A stretch of DNA of 64,000 bases from Coenobita brevimanus (Eukaryota > Arthropoda > Malacostraca > Decapoda > Coenobitidae), in the NCBI GenBank assembly GCA_032717465.1, contig CM064681.1:17421439-17485438 (forward strand), written 5' to 3'. The notes beneath the pieces were generated by a model. It had not been told where the DNA came from, made no database searches, and worked only from the letters and a program-made list of their open reading frames with translations. This document shows positions 24,698 to 37,700 of the stretch, piece by piece. Position numbers and translations under genes: made by a program. The stretch's first letter is position 1, and the number at the start of each line of letters is the position of its first letter.

Positions 24698-25072
24698 TTA
24701 CCTAATGACTAAAGCCTGTGGAGTCACGTGGAGAGACAGGCTGACGAATGAGGATATAAAGGAGCGTTGTGGTGTGGATGTGGATGTGATAGGAAGCGTT
24801 ATGAGGAACACACTGAGGTGGTTTGGCCATGTGGAGAGGATGGAGGGTGAAAGACTGACGAAGAGAGTGTATGTGAGTGAGGTGGAGGGGGGAAGAGGGA
24901 GGGGGAGGCCGAGGATGAGATGGAGGGATGGGGTGGAGAGGTATATGAGAGAGGGGGGTGTGAGTTGGGAGCAGGGCAGTGAAATGGCGGGGGACAGGGC
25001 GACTTGGAGGTGATTTGTTTGTGGCCACCCCAAACAGGATTGAGGCGTCTGGCAATAGATAGATAGATAGAC
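24698..25072 (+). mobile_element. RTE-like LINE copy R2c, 3' fragment
   Basis: Only the C-terminal domain and tail: [46 protein letters not shown], then a TGA at 25012-25014 where R2a and R2d have CGA (Arg), a CpG-type change. It ends GGCGTCTGGCAATAGATAG with the (ATAG)n tail. It is nearly identical to R2a and R2d over this stretch. The 5' junction is at about 24698; unlike other copies it does not abut (TA)n. Confidence 0.9.
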
Positions 25073-25551
25073 TAAACAGACATACAAATGGTTATAGAAA
25101 TATAGAATACATATACCTTTACACTGATACTGTTGCTTTTATTCATAACTTTCCATTACAATGGCTGTTTGTGCATTATTCCCAGAGTGGAATATACAAC
25201 CAGTGGAAAAAAGAATAAATGGAGGACATAGCTCGGACTAGTCGGAGGAGGCAGAAGAGTGGGCAGCAGGAGGCAGGGACGTCAGGCGACAGTAGTGAAG
25301 ATACTACATTACTGTTAATAGGAGTCTGGTCATCACTCATATGCAGGGTCCTCTACTGCTGCTGCTGCTGGGCCTCACACTGGCTAATCTGGCCTTTGTT
25401 ATGGAGTACTTTGTGATGCATAAACTTCCAACTCGTACTTGATCCTAACTTTCAAGATGCAGTGCTACATCCTCGGAAAAAAAAAAAAAAGTAATTAACT
25501 CAAATATTCGCTTGTTCACATTTTCATTTCAATTAATGACGAATGGATATA
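25073..25551. other. No recognised feature
   Basis: Includes a 65-codon frame from 25219 with a CTGCTGCTGCTG stretch. Nothing in it matches a known family by eye. Confidence 0.5.
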
Positions 25552-25703
<152 letters not shown>

Positions 25704-25744
25704 CAGAAAGGAGGAAGGAAAAACAAATGAATAATAAAAATCAT

Positions 25745-26070
25745 CCATACACCAGATTACTGGTGTCCTACGTTCATAAAATATCTGTAATAGTTAACTT
25801 GAACAGCTGTGGATTGAAATTTGGAGGGAAACAACTCTAGGGAAGCGAGTTCCAGAGAGATGCAGTTCGGGGAATGAAAGAATTCTGATAGGCAGAAGTT
25901 CTGCAATATGGCTGAGTGACACTCCAGTCATAAGCGCTACCAGATGCCCGTGTAGCACGAGGGAAGGCATGGAGAGGTGGCACCATGGACTCATCTTCGT
26001 CTGAGCATTTGCCAAAAAAATATCTGTAAAATAATGCAAGGGAGGCAACATTCCTTCTTACTTGCAGGGG
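25745..26070 (-). mobile_element. LINE family C, 3'-terminal fragment, minus strand
   Basis: The minus-strand translation (LPPLHYFTDIFLANAQT, CHLSMPSLVLHGHLVALM, FPELHLSGTRFPRV) runs parallel to 20609-20866 (LSHLHYFGDAFMANAQT, CHLSMLSPALHGHLVLLM) in the same relative frame. The homology continues into the 3' UTR (the AGATATTTT and GGACACC blocks). It is an independent 5'-truncated copy of LINE family C. Confidence 0.8.
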
Positions 26071-26124
26071 AAGTAGTTTATTTGTAATAATGTATATGCA
26101 TTTACCTATACATTAGAGTTGTTC

Positions 26125-27375
26125 AGCTCGATATAATAAATAATAGCCTCCCAGCAGTGCAAACTGTTACACTGCTAGGAAAAAGAAATAAAAAAATTCA
26201 CCAGTGTTGAAGAACATTTAGGAGTAGCACACCACGCCAGACTTTTAATTAGATGACTGGGAGTCTCCTATTTTGTGAATGACATTCAGTATGTCTAATT
26301 AGGAATCCCCCCCCCAAAAAAAAAATAGCTTTATCAAAACTAGTTTTAAATTTATTTAATGACTAATTGCCAGATATCATTGTTAGATAAGCCGTGTTAG
26401 GTAAGTTATTGTTACTCCCAAATATTTCTCAATAAAAGTTCTATTAAGCTGCCTCTACTTAAGGTGCAGTGTTCTATTTGATAGTGAGTTCCTATGTACT
26501 GTAGGGGAATCCAGGTCCCACTCTGATAGGTTTTTGTATTTTTCCTAATTGCATCATAAGTATAACAGGTATAACATCGTTTATAACAAATGTATAACTG
26601 GACGATTTTTGTATCTGCAAGTAATAATGAATGAATGCCCTTTTATTATAGTTATGGGCAGACTAACAAAAACTTTTTTTTTTTTTTCACAGGGTTATAT
26701 AACGATTATGATGGCATATCACCAGTCACAATTTACCCCAGATATTGGCCAAATTCTCACCCACCACAGAGTTAATTTTTATTATATATACATTGGCAGA
26801 CTAGTTTTCCGGCACCCATGTTTCCAGAGCCTTGCCGGATGAACCATTTTGTCGGACTAACCAAGGTCACACATATTAATTGAACAAGGACTAACGGAGG
26901 TCACGTATAACACATTACTAACACTCCTGTAATCCATTATAGTTCATTGTAATCACACTCATGTTCTAATTTAAATTCATTATGGAATAACTGAGTCTGG
27001 ATCATTATAAATCAACATCCTAAGTCCACTTCATCCAACACTATCAAAACCACTCCATCATCACTCGTTCTTTCTTAGTAATATTACCATCTTCCATAAT
27101 TTTTCAAGGCTCACTGGCTTCTTCGAATCTCTGTCTCCATAGTATTTCAGTATTTTTCCCCTTTGCTTCTTGATAATTATCACAAGCAATAAAGGAACAA
27201 ATACCGTATGTGTCGCACAACTTCTGCACGGGAACACCACAGTTCAGTTTTTCAACAGTTCTACCATATCCTGCTTTATTGTTTTTACCTGCGGCGATAG
27301 TTATCAGGTCAGTGAGTGGCCTGCGTTCTTCTTCTGCTTCTGCTGGACACTCAAACGACTGATGAGATGAGATGA
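26125..27375 (-). mobile_element. Tigger-related repeat TIG2, copy A
   Basis: A dispersed repeat of about 1.2 kb shared with 29688-30776 and 33880-34490. Shared blocks are TATTTTGTGAATGACATTC, TTATCAAAACTAGTTTTAAAT, CACAGGGTTATAT and AACTGAGTCTGG. Near its right end the minus strand codes for [22 protein letters not shown] followed, in a shifted frame, by an IKKQ-like lysine-rich stretch, which resembles the CENP-B-type helix-turn-helix at the N-terminus of pogo/Tigger transposases. No DDE catalytic domain is visible, so this is a deletion derivative. Confidence 0.6.
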
Positions 27376-28866
<1,491 letters not shown>

Positions 28867-29643
28867 TGTTACGTCCCCACCCCACACTGCCACAGGCTCC
28901 AACAGCAGTAGTACAGTACAGGAAGGACGTTGCCCAGTGAGTTGTTCTTCCTATGGTCAGCCTTTAGGTGTGCAGTACACAAGATCAGCTGAGGCGAAAA
29001 TAAACACTGGCTCCTTAAAGTTCACTGTCTTTATTTCCCAAATAATTCCACTTAATTCTTTCCAACTTCCCTGTTCTCACAAGCACTGGAGCTATACATT
29101 CTTTACAAACTGCTATTACACTTAATGCTTAACAACACCTCAGAGTTATTACACTTAATGCTTGACACTTCACTGTTTTCTCAACTTCCAATAATATACA
29201 AACTTCAATAACTCGTCACTGCCACTGTTTTCACATGTTTTCACTGCACTTCACTCAAACTGATCTGACACCCGACTAAACTTGTAATAATCTCTACCCC
29301 ATCTTTATAAGCTTGCATTATTCGAGAGACGTCTACATTCTACGAGAACAACAGTTGCCAATTCAGAGACAACCAAAACAAACCATTGCTGTCCTACATA
29401 ACATAACACTGTAAATCATATACCATACGAACTTTAATTGCATAATTGATAAGCAATTACATAAATAAAACATTATTAAGGAAAAGAGCATAAAAATAAA
29501 TGCATAACATACGAAATAACTACGCTCACAAACATCAGGCAAATTGGCAACTCTGACTCGTCCCGATACTGGAACTAGGATACCTGCCGCGAAATGCCGA
29601 GAAGCTTCTCGAGCACCTAACTGGCAAATCTCACTTCTTAACT
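28867..29643 (-). mobile_element. Solo LTR, family B, inside a LINE tail
   Basis: A 777-bp insertion between two halves of an (ATAG)n/(TA)n tract: the left flank ends GATAGATATATAT and the right flank resumes ATATATATAGATAG. It starts TGTTACGTCCCC. The right end reads CTTAACT, one base from the expected CTTAACA. ATAT lies on both sides, compatible with a 4-bp duplication. On the minus strand a TATA-like TTATAAAG (near 29310) is followed about 280 bases later by AATAAA (near 29030), the order expected for U3-R-U5. Its sequence is unrelated to the Gmr1-like LTR. Confidence 0.6.
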
Positions 29644-29687
29644 ATATATATATAGATAGAAAGATAGATAGATAGATAGATAGATTT
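29644..29687. repeat. (TA)n/(GATA)n, right half of the R2d tail
   Basis: ATATATATAGATAGAAAGATAGATAG units, the same repeat as 28837-28866. Confidence 0.9.
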
Positions 29688-30166
29688 GTAATGTAAGTGA
29701 CTACAAGCCCGCTATTTTGTGAATGACATTCAGGGCGTTTAATTTGGATAATGTAATATAACACAAGCCTCCCCACAAAACTAGCTTTATCAAAACTAAT
29801 TTTAAATTTTCCAAATAACTAATTGCTAGATACCAGTGTTACATAAACTATGTTAGGTAAGTCATTATTACTCCAATATCTCAATAAAAATTCAATACAA
29901 GTTTCTTCTACTTAATGTGTAGTATTGTATATGACACTGAATTCCTATGTAGGAGAGACCAAGTCTCGTTGCGACAGGTTTTTATATTTTTTCTCATTGC
30001 ATCATAGGTCAAAAGTATAACAGGACGATTTTTTTTTTATCTGGAAGAAATAAAGTATGTCCTTTTAATATATTTATATACAAGCTAAACGAAAAAAAAT
30101 TGTCACAGGGTTATGTAAAGATTATGAATGCACGTCATTCGTCACAGTTTACCCCAGATATAGTAC

Positions 30167-30227
<61 letters not shown>

Positions 30228-30776
30228 GGGTTTTCCAGCATCCATGCGTCCAAACCCTTGCCAGATGAACCTTTTTGCCGAACTATCCGAGGTCACACAT
30301 AATAATTCAACACGGACTAACGGAGGTCAAGTATAACAATTCAACAATACACCTCTAGGCCATTATACTTCACTGTGATCACATTTATGTTCTAATATAA
30401 AATCTTTATTGACCAACTGAGTCTGGTTCATTATAAATCAACATCATAAGTCCACTTCATCCAGCACTATCGAAACCATTATCTCTCGATCTTGCTCAGT
30501 CATCTTACCATCTTCCTTAGTGTTTCAGTGTTCATTTGCTTCTTCGAATCGCTGCCTGCATAGAATTTCAGTATTTTTCCCCTTTGCTTCTTGATAGGAT
30601 TAGCAGTTGACGACCTAATACTGTATGAGTCGCACAACTTCTGCACGGCAACACCACAGTTCAGTTTTTTTCAACAGTTCTACCTTGCCCTGTTTTACTG
30701 TTTTTACCTGTGGCGATAGCTAGCAGGTTGATGAGTGGCCGGTGTCCTTCTTCTGCTCCTGGCGGATTTGTTAAAA
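29688..30776 (-). mobile_element. Tigger-related repeat TIG2, copy B
   Basis: Homologous to copies A and C. The minus strand near 30485-30665 reads LNCGVAVQKLCDSYSI, then [19 protein letters not shown], the characteristic N-terminal DNA-binding segment of pogo/Tigger and jerky-like proteins, ending at a stop near 30500. This is the clearest evidence that the family derives from a Tigger transposon. No catalytic domain follows. A (GA)n run interrupts the copy at 30169-30226. Confidence 0.7.
30169..30226. repeat. (GA)n microsatellite inside TIG2 copy B
   Basis: About 29 GA units, located where copy A has a short AT-rich sequence and copy C has (TA)n. Confidence 0.95.
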
Positions 30777-31140
30777 TGAGGCCTTTGGAGACATAAAAGT
30801 GGTACAATATAAGGTAATTTGACATGGAGAGTCCAAGTCCGGCATCAGCTGACACCTGAGGTGGTGCCATCTTTGGACAGCTTTAGTAAAAGCGCTTAAT
30901 TTAAGCTTATTGAAACATAAGAGTGGTCTAAAATAAGGTTATTTCACATGGAGAATTCAAATTTGCTGTCAGCTAACACCTGTGGTGGCGCCATCTAGCA
31001 GCAACTTTGGTGAAAGTTCCTCATTTAAGCCCATTGAGGCATAAAAGTGGTCCAGGTGAGGTTATTTGATATGGAAAATCCAAATTGCTGGCAGTTGACA
31101 CTTGCGGTGGTGCCATCCTCACCGAAGGTCGCTAGGCAAT
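30777..31140. repeat. Tandem array, 124-bp period, three units
   Basis: ACATAAAAGTGGT-like starts occur at 30791, 30915 and 31039, exactly 124 bases apart. Each unit contains GGTTATTT, CATGGAGA-TCCAA and GACACCTG-GGTGG-GCCATC blocks. It directly adjoins the transposase-N-terminus side of TIG2 copy B. Confidence 0.85.
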
Positions 31141-31639
31141 TCCACTCTTCTTGTTTTTAGTGTAATAACAAAATCTTACTGGATTAAATCCCACTAATTA
31201 GCTGGTAATACATCATATTGTTCAGGTAGGAGGGTCAAAATATATGTGAAGATGAAGGTGGTCAATGCAGCCGGTCATTAGGTAGCTGTGTGTCAGTTAT
31301 ATACAATGGTAGTGGCATGCTTTGTGGCGACTGGCTTCGTCACTGAAGTAACCCCGAAATGTGATAAAGTTTTATGCACTCCACAGTCCACAGTCACTTA
31401 TAAAATGTCTCAGTAAATACCAATGATGGAAGTTCTTCCAGTTTGAATCTAGTAGTAATTTTGAATAATCTGAAGTAGTAATAAAGTTTTAAATGGAATC
31501 TGAACCAAAAGAAAGAGAAATGATGATAAACATGTGTTCACAAGAAGAGATATCGATGGTTAGGAATGGATAATTGTGAGAATTTTGTATTCACAGAAAA
31601 AATACAATGATAAACAACGGTGCTGGGCACAATAAACCT
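31141..31639. other. No recognised feature
   Basis: About 500 bases between two tandem arrays; nothing was recognised. Confidence 0.5.
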
Positions 31640-32340
31640 CGCCCAACAGCAGTTATTTTATTTTCAACCATTTTCGAGTTATAGCCCTCTGAAGATCCGT
31701 GATCATAGGTTGACCTTTCAAAGTGACTCAGGGTCAAAGGTCATGGTGCCAAATGAAAGCCTGTATAAGATTCCTGTATCTTGATTATAATAAATATCTC
31801 TATCTTCAGCCAATTTTGAGTTATAGACCCCTGAATATCCGTGACCTTGAGTTTGACCTTTCAGTGTCACTTAAAATCAAAGTCATGGTACCAATTAAAA
31901 ACCCATGTGGGACTTCCTATATTCTGATAATCGTAAATATTTCTACCTTTAACCAGTTTGGAGTTGTAACCCCCTGAATAACTGTGACCTCAGTTTCAGC
32001 TTTCAAGGCCACTTAAGGTCAAAGGTCGTGTTACCAATAAAAAGCCCGTATGGGACTTCCTGTATGTTGAAACTGGTAAATTTCTGCTTACAACAAGTTT
32101 CGAGTTATAGTCCCCTAAATATCCGTGACTGTGAGTTTGACCCTTAAAGGTCATTCAAAGTCAAAAGTCTTGGTGCCAAATGAATGCCCATATGGGATTT
32201 CCTATATGGTGATGATAGTAAATATCTCTATCTTCAACCGGTTTCCAGTTATAGCCCTCTGAAAATCTATGACCTTGATTTTGACGTTTCAGGTTCAATT
32301 GATTACCTCCAAACTTTAATCTCTTCCTTTTGGGATCAGT
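31640..32340. repeat. Tandem array, about 142-bp period, five units
   Basis: GAGTTATAG-like starts fall at 31676, 31818, 31961, 32102 and 32246, giving periods of 142, 143, 141 and 144. Each unit has CCCTGAA-ATCCGTGACC, a TTTGACCTTTCA block, a GGTCAAAGGTCA-like block, GCCCATATGGGACTTCCT and GTAAATATCTCTATCTT. The units have diverged from one another, so the array is old. Confidence 0.92.
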
Positions 32341-33480
32341 GCCCATATACCCTGGAAGTTACATGTAGTTTCATTCAACATTTTTCCGTAATGCTGCTAA
32401 CAAACAAACAAACAAATGACCAATAACAATTCCTCGGCTGACTCCGTCCGGGCGAGGCAATAATGCTGGCCCACAATAAGAGAAATAGATTCTGGTTCAC
32501 GACTGAGGGTAGCAGAACAGGTGTAAACATAGCTGATCCCGTCCAACCAATCGTTTTAGGTGTTCGCATTCGGGAATTAAGCAAAAAAGAGAGCGAAAGT
32601 TTGTAGGCCCTGAACCAATTAACATTTATTACCATTTATTGGTGTGTTTGGTTACTGAAGGTATTGTCACTGCGGTAGTTTGGCGAGCCACTTAACCACG
32701 AGGAAGGAGGTTTGGCTATTGCAATAGAGTGGTGTTTGCTCTTGACACCACTAGCGACACTTAATCTATCTTTGAAGCCATAACTAGGCTTAAATATGAG
32801 ATATATGAGAGGAATAAGACAAAATACTGGGATCTCCACCAAGACATACAGAGGAAGTGTCAGACGACTAAGATAGGCTGTAAATATTTAGTAGACTGTA
32901 TAGGCATATATTGTTATGGGTACATTGTGATTCAGGTTTCCAGAATGGGTTTATCTTGTAAGGGTTTGTATCATTCAGTCATTAAGGATTGTTCAGCATT
33001 TCTGTATTGTTTCTAGGTGTTATTTTTTGTACCGAGATGTTCGAGGCACTGACTCTTGGGCCAAATGCAAGGGGACTTGGGAGTGTTTGGTCGTGAAAAC
33101 GAAAGAAACGAGCCGGCAGTAAAGAGCAACAGGAGTGAGTTCCACACTGTCTTGAGTACGAGGAACCAGAGACCCTGGTGTAAGAAGTATTGCAAGAGAC
33201 CCTGGATTATTCCTATTAGTTATCACCAGAGACCCTGGAGTGTTTGCAGTGAAGTGACTTGTATATATTGTAAATACTGTAAATTGATGTATATAATTAT
33301 GAAAACCTTGTTTTGGTGTATCCTGTGCACTATCGGTTCCGTGACAGGAAGTATTCCCTGTAATCATGCGCTGCACTCAACAATACCCAGTAAACTATTC
33401 TGATGGCCACTGGAATTTCAAGTGACTTCTCATAATTTTATCTAAATTAAAAGTGGTGCCGGACTATCTAATGCCATAAA
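32341..33480. other. No firm feature; weak LTR-like segment inside
   Basis: About 1.1 kb without a recognised gene. The segment 32912-33346 starts TGTTATGGG and ends TTCCGTGACA, like an LTR, and carries three AGAGACCCTGG motifs, but its flanks (ATATT and GGAAG) do not match and no internal region is present. Confidence 0.4.
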
Positions 33481-33788
33481 GATTGTGTGGCTCAGTCGGT
33501 AGAGAGGTGGCATGCAGTCCTACCGGACCCAGGTTAAAATCTCCGCTGGGGCAGGGAACAGTTAAAAAAAAAAAAAAAAAAAAAACTTTACTGATCTACC
33601 ACAAGACCCGCTGACATGTAAAAATACCCCTGCTAATACCAATACACCAGTCCTGTATGAAACAGCCCTAGCATGTATTCAACATGGACGGCGGGTGTTA
33701 GCGCCGAAGTGGTGACATGTAGAGGTGTTTGGTATGCAGGGGGACTACTGGGCCTTGGGAACAGGCTGTGAAGCCTATGCCCAGAGTA

Positions 33789-33790
<2 letters not shown>
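33481..33790 (+). mobile_element. tRNA-derived SINE1, copy b
   Basis: The same order of blocks as copy a: TGTGGCTCAGTCGGTAGAG (A box region), then GATCTACC, CCAGTCCTGTATGA, GCCGAAGTGGTGACATG and CCCAGAGT. The B box is decayed to GGTTAAAATCT. An A-run of about 22 lies at 33566, and the tail is a (CA)n run. Confidence 0.88.
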
Positions 33791-33835
<45 letters not shown>

Positions 33836-33866
33836 AGAAATCTCTCTCTCTCTCTCTCTCTCTCTA
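33791..33866. repeat. (AC)n and (TC)n microsatellites
   Basis: (AC)n at 33791-33831 on the SINE tail, then (TC)n at 33841-33866. Confidence 0.95.
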
Positions 33867-33879
33867 TTAAGGTTGCCTT

Positions 33880-34489
33880 TACAACTCGATAGAGTAAGCA
33901 ATATTCTCTCAGTAGTGCAAGGTATTACACTATTGTATTGGAAAAAAAAATCAACAAATTAATCAGTGCTGACATACCTTTAACAGTAGCACACCACGCC
34001 AGACATTTATTGCAGATGATTATAAGTCAGCTATATTGTGAATGATATTTAGAGCGTCTGATTTGCATAACATAATACAACCGTCCCAAAAATACTGGCT
34101 TCATCAAAACCAATTTTAAATCTTCCCAATGACTAATTGCTAGATACTAATGTTAGATAAACTGTGTCAGGTAAGTTACTGTTACTTTCAAACATTTCTC
34201 GACAAAAGTGCTTTTTAAGATGCTTGTACTTAAGGTGTAATGTTCTATATGATATTGAATTCCCATGTACGGGAAACCATGTCTTGCTGTGACATGTTTT
34301 TATGTTTTTCTTCATTGCATCGTAGGCCAAGAGAATAACATGACTTTTTGTTTTTTGCCTGGAAACAATAAAATATGTCCTTTTATTTTAATTACAGACA
34401 GACTAAACAAAAATATTTTTGTCACAGGGTTATATAAAGATTATGATGGTATGTCACCAGTGACAATTTACCCTACACGTGAGGCAATG

Positions 34490-34490
<1 letters not shown>
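33880..34490. mobile_element. Tigger-related repeat TIG2, copy C (truncated)
   Basis: Homologous to the left half of copy A: TAGCACACCACGCCAGAC, TTGTGAATGATATT, CCAATTTTAAAT, GACTAATTGCTAGATAC and CACAGGGTTATATAAAG. The homology stops near 34490, at a (TA)n run placed where copy B has (GA)n. Confidence 0.7.

Positions 34491-34548
<58 letters not shown>
34491..34548. repeat. (TA)n microsatellite
   Basis: 58 bases of TA, ending directly at the CAGT terminus of a Tigger element. Confidence 0.95.
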
Positions 34549-34551
<3 letters not shown>

Positions 34552-35329
34552 TAATCTCTCAATTATCCAACATAATAAAGCCAAAGGCATAGCCAGATAG
34601 GGGCAAAGTTTGGATACGGTGCAATATCCTGTTCTGTACCCATAGCCTACCTATACCCAATCCCATATCTATACCTAGCCTATATGCACAGTACCCCTCC
34701 TAATTTTGGGAGTGTTCTCCGGGTTTTCAGCTGTTTTTAGACATCAAACACACACTTGAATATGCACTATAATTCTAACAACTATTAAAACAATGCATAA
34801 ACAATAATAAAAACGCAAAAACCCTACCTATATGCACATTACCACAATGTTCTGTGGTCTTGTGGGTGTTTTTAGACATCAAACACACTGGAATACGTAC
34901 ACTGTACTGTAAATCACTAAGGAAAAGTTAAAAAAAATGCACAGTACTTATCACCCATTGAACAGAAGACAGGCATCGTAATCCACAGGGCTCCTGCAGG
35001 TGTACAGGTATCCCATGTGGTCTAGTGGCTAACACTGTAAGTAAGCAAAGATCAAAGAACTCCTCCTTCCCCTCCTCTTCCATCTTCTGAAAGCAGGTGA
35101 TGGGCATGGATGTGCGACAAGGTGATGGAGCCGTACCCACCTCAGGAGACTCTAAAGACAGCCACAAGGTCACGTCCAACGGCATTCTCAACTGCTGCCG
35201 ATGTGCTCAGTTGTGGGTCCGAGACTGAAAACTAGGGTCAGCAGGGTAGTGGTGATGGTGGGGAGAAGAGGACCCCTTCTCCCCGCCACCACCCTCACGA
35301 GTGGGTGGCGGGCTTGAAGGAGTCAATCA

Positions 35330-36835
35330 TCATCTGACAATAGGTGCTGCGATTCTGTCACAGGATGACAGCATGCCTGACTGTTCACGGATCCATCACC
35401 ATTTGAGTGGCACCAACTCCCTGTAGCAATGAGGATGCTCGGCATATTAGAGCACCTGCTTGATGCCAGACCGTAGCACACATAGACAAGAGAGTGATGG
35501 AGTGGCGGGGTGGCCAGAGTCAGGGTTCTCACCCTCGTCACTTTCCTCTGTTGGTCCCGCAGAGAGAGCAGCAGTGATCTCCTCATCAGCCACGTCTGAT
35601 AACCTGGATCGGTGCCAAGGTCGTCCAACCCATCCCACATGCCATCGACGTCCAAATCCTTGCCTGCTTTACATAGCTGAAGGTGGAAATCTTCTACATC
35701 AAATCCTTCAAAGTCGGGCAAGGGCTCGCATCCCTCAAGGAGATGGGACCAACCACTTTCCAGGGTTTTGACAGACATTCTAAGCATTGGCCCAGTAGAA
35801 CACCGTAGATTTGATGTTGTAACAACGCAGATTCTCCAGACTCCCAGGTCCACTCCTCATGTGTGTCAACCCTTCCTCAACCTCAGGCACCACCATAACC
35901 TTGTTGAGGAACCTTCAATGATACAGTCTCTTGGCTGCCATGATAACATCTTGGTCCATCGATTGAATGAGAGCAGTCGTATTATGTGGCAGAAACACAC
36001 AACTAATACGATCATTATCAGCAACCAAATCCTTCTTAGATGGATGTGTAGGGGCATTGTCGAGGATCAAGAGGTATTCACCTGGTCACGTGGGATGCCA
36101 AATTCCTCCATTTGATAATGGATAACCTCCCTGACAAAGTGTCTGTGGAACCAATCTCTGATGATCTTTGAGGTAAACCAGGCCTTCCCAGAATGGTACC
36201 ACACAACAGGCAGGCTATCCATTAATCCACAGAGACAACGTGTCTGTTTTTTTCATCTAACAGTAACGAGGTTGAGGCAGTGCATTCCGTTAGCAATGGC
36301 ACAGAACAGTACTGAGACACGTTGTTTGGACAACTTCCGACCTGGCACAGTCTTCTCCATCTCTTCTGCCAGGGTGTTGGTGGGCAAGGAATGGTAGAAC
36401 AGGCCAGTTTTGTCAACACTGTACACTTGACCGAGTGCAAGGCCCTCCTTCTTGGTCAGGCACTGTACTTTCTGGTGAAATGGCTCAACATCCTCTGCTG
36501 CCACATCCAAAGCATCACCATGCAACTTATGGCCAGTAAGTCCATGCCAAAGTTTGAACCACAAAAGCCAACCCTTAGATGCCTTGAAATCATGCACGTT
36601 GTGTAGGTGTGCAAACTTCTCAGCTGCAGCCTTCAATTCAGTCCCATGTACAAGCACGCCAGCACCCTGTTGCTGGCAGAACCAAACCAAATTCAACTGG
36701 TCAATGCTGGCGTGGCGGGGCTGGGACATCACCTTCCGGTAGCCTTTTGAAGTGGTATCACTGTAGTCCTGTCTGTACTGAGTCAACTTGTCCCATGATT
36801 TTTTTGTATCAAACAAAACTGAATGGGCCAAGTCA
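35330..36835 (-). pseudogene. Pogo/Tigger-type DDE transposase, broken
   Basis: The minus-strand frame 36253-36831 begins MAHSVLFDTKKSWDKL and runs through a CENP-B-like second DNA-binding domain (LNLVWFCQQQGAGV, FKASKGWLLWFKLWHG) into the catalytic domain: VYSVDKTGLFYHSLP holds the first Asp. After a frameshift come AWFTSKIIRDWF, DNAPTHPSKKDL (second Asp, near 36060), CVFLPHNTTALIQ and MDQDVI (third Asp, near 35950), then a stop. The C-terminal acidic tail (DPGYQ, ADEEITAALSAG, EESDEGENPDSG) is split over two frames. The order and motifs are those of Tigger and jerky-like proteins. At least three breaks make it non-functional. A clear first helix-turn-helix was not found. Confidence 0.88.
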
Positions 36836-37294
36836 TAATCATGCAGAATGCATGAAGTTGGTCAGCCCGTGTCAACCTTGCCCAAATCTCACACTTCTTC
36901 TCCAGGTTCAAAACCCTCCTCTTTCATTTCTCGGGTGATGGTGGGGCCATCATCACACACACGAGAATACCACTGAGGAAGATTAAGGCCTGCAGAATGT
37001 AGGGCATCATCACAAATGCAACAATGGAAGCTGCCATAGTTTTACCTCAGCCAAGCACATCCAAAGACAGGGAGACAAAGGCAGGAACTGAGGTGTGGTA
37101 TTGGTGGGGAGTGTACAGCGTAGCCATGTCACTACCCATGCTTGGCTTTGAGCAAACAAGCAAAACGTGGCACACTGACCTACGAGCGCAAGTCCCTTTT
37201 TGCTTGGCCAGACAAATGTTGCAATGTGGCAGAAACACTGGGGACCCATACATCATGGGCATAAGGAGTGCCAAAGTTATATGGACGGTGATGT

Positions 37295-37700
37295 GACTTT
37301 GACTATTCGGTAAGGAGGTAGATGGTCATGCGTGGCCAGGAGTTTCTGACTAATCCAGGTGGCCGGTGGACTTTGACCATTCGGTTGGGAGCTGGATGGC
37401 CATTCTTGCTCAGCTTGTGGGCTATGGTCTATAACATGCGTGTGCTTCCAGGATGTAACCGGTGATCAGGGGATCTGGAAGACTTTGACTATGTGGTTGG
37501 AAGCCAGACAGCCATTCTTGCTCAGCTTGTGGGTTACAGTCTGTAATATATGCACACTGCTGGTATGTAGCTGGTGATCAGGGGGGTAGGGGGTCAAGGG
37601 ACTTGGCCATTCGGTAGGAAGCCAGACAGTCTTGTTTGCTGTGCTTGTGGGTTACAGTCTATTACGTGTGCATCGACAAAGAGGCCAATGAACCACTCAA
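37295..37700. repeat. Tandem array in TIG1, about 115-bp period
   Basis: GACTTTGAC-like starts at 37295, 37369, 37481 and 37600. The last three units are 112 and 119 bases apart; the first is shortened to 74. The units share CCATTCTTGCTCAGCTTGTGGG and GTAACCGGTGATCAGG. It lies between the right terminal repeat and the transposase gene. Confidence 0.82.

Noticed and set aside
25219..25416. 65-codon frame with a run of Cys as a possible small secreted protein
   Set aside because: The Cys run comes from a CTG/TGC triplet stretch; there is no signal peptide, start context or repeat elsewhere to support it.
37020..37296. Minus-strand frame (37047-37274) as the missing N-terminal domain of the TIG1 transposase
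   Set aside because: No helix-turn-helix pattern could be seen, and the frame does not connect to the transposase start.
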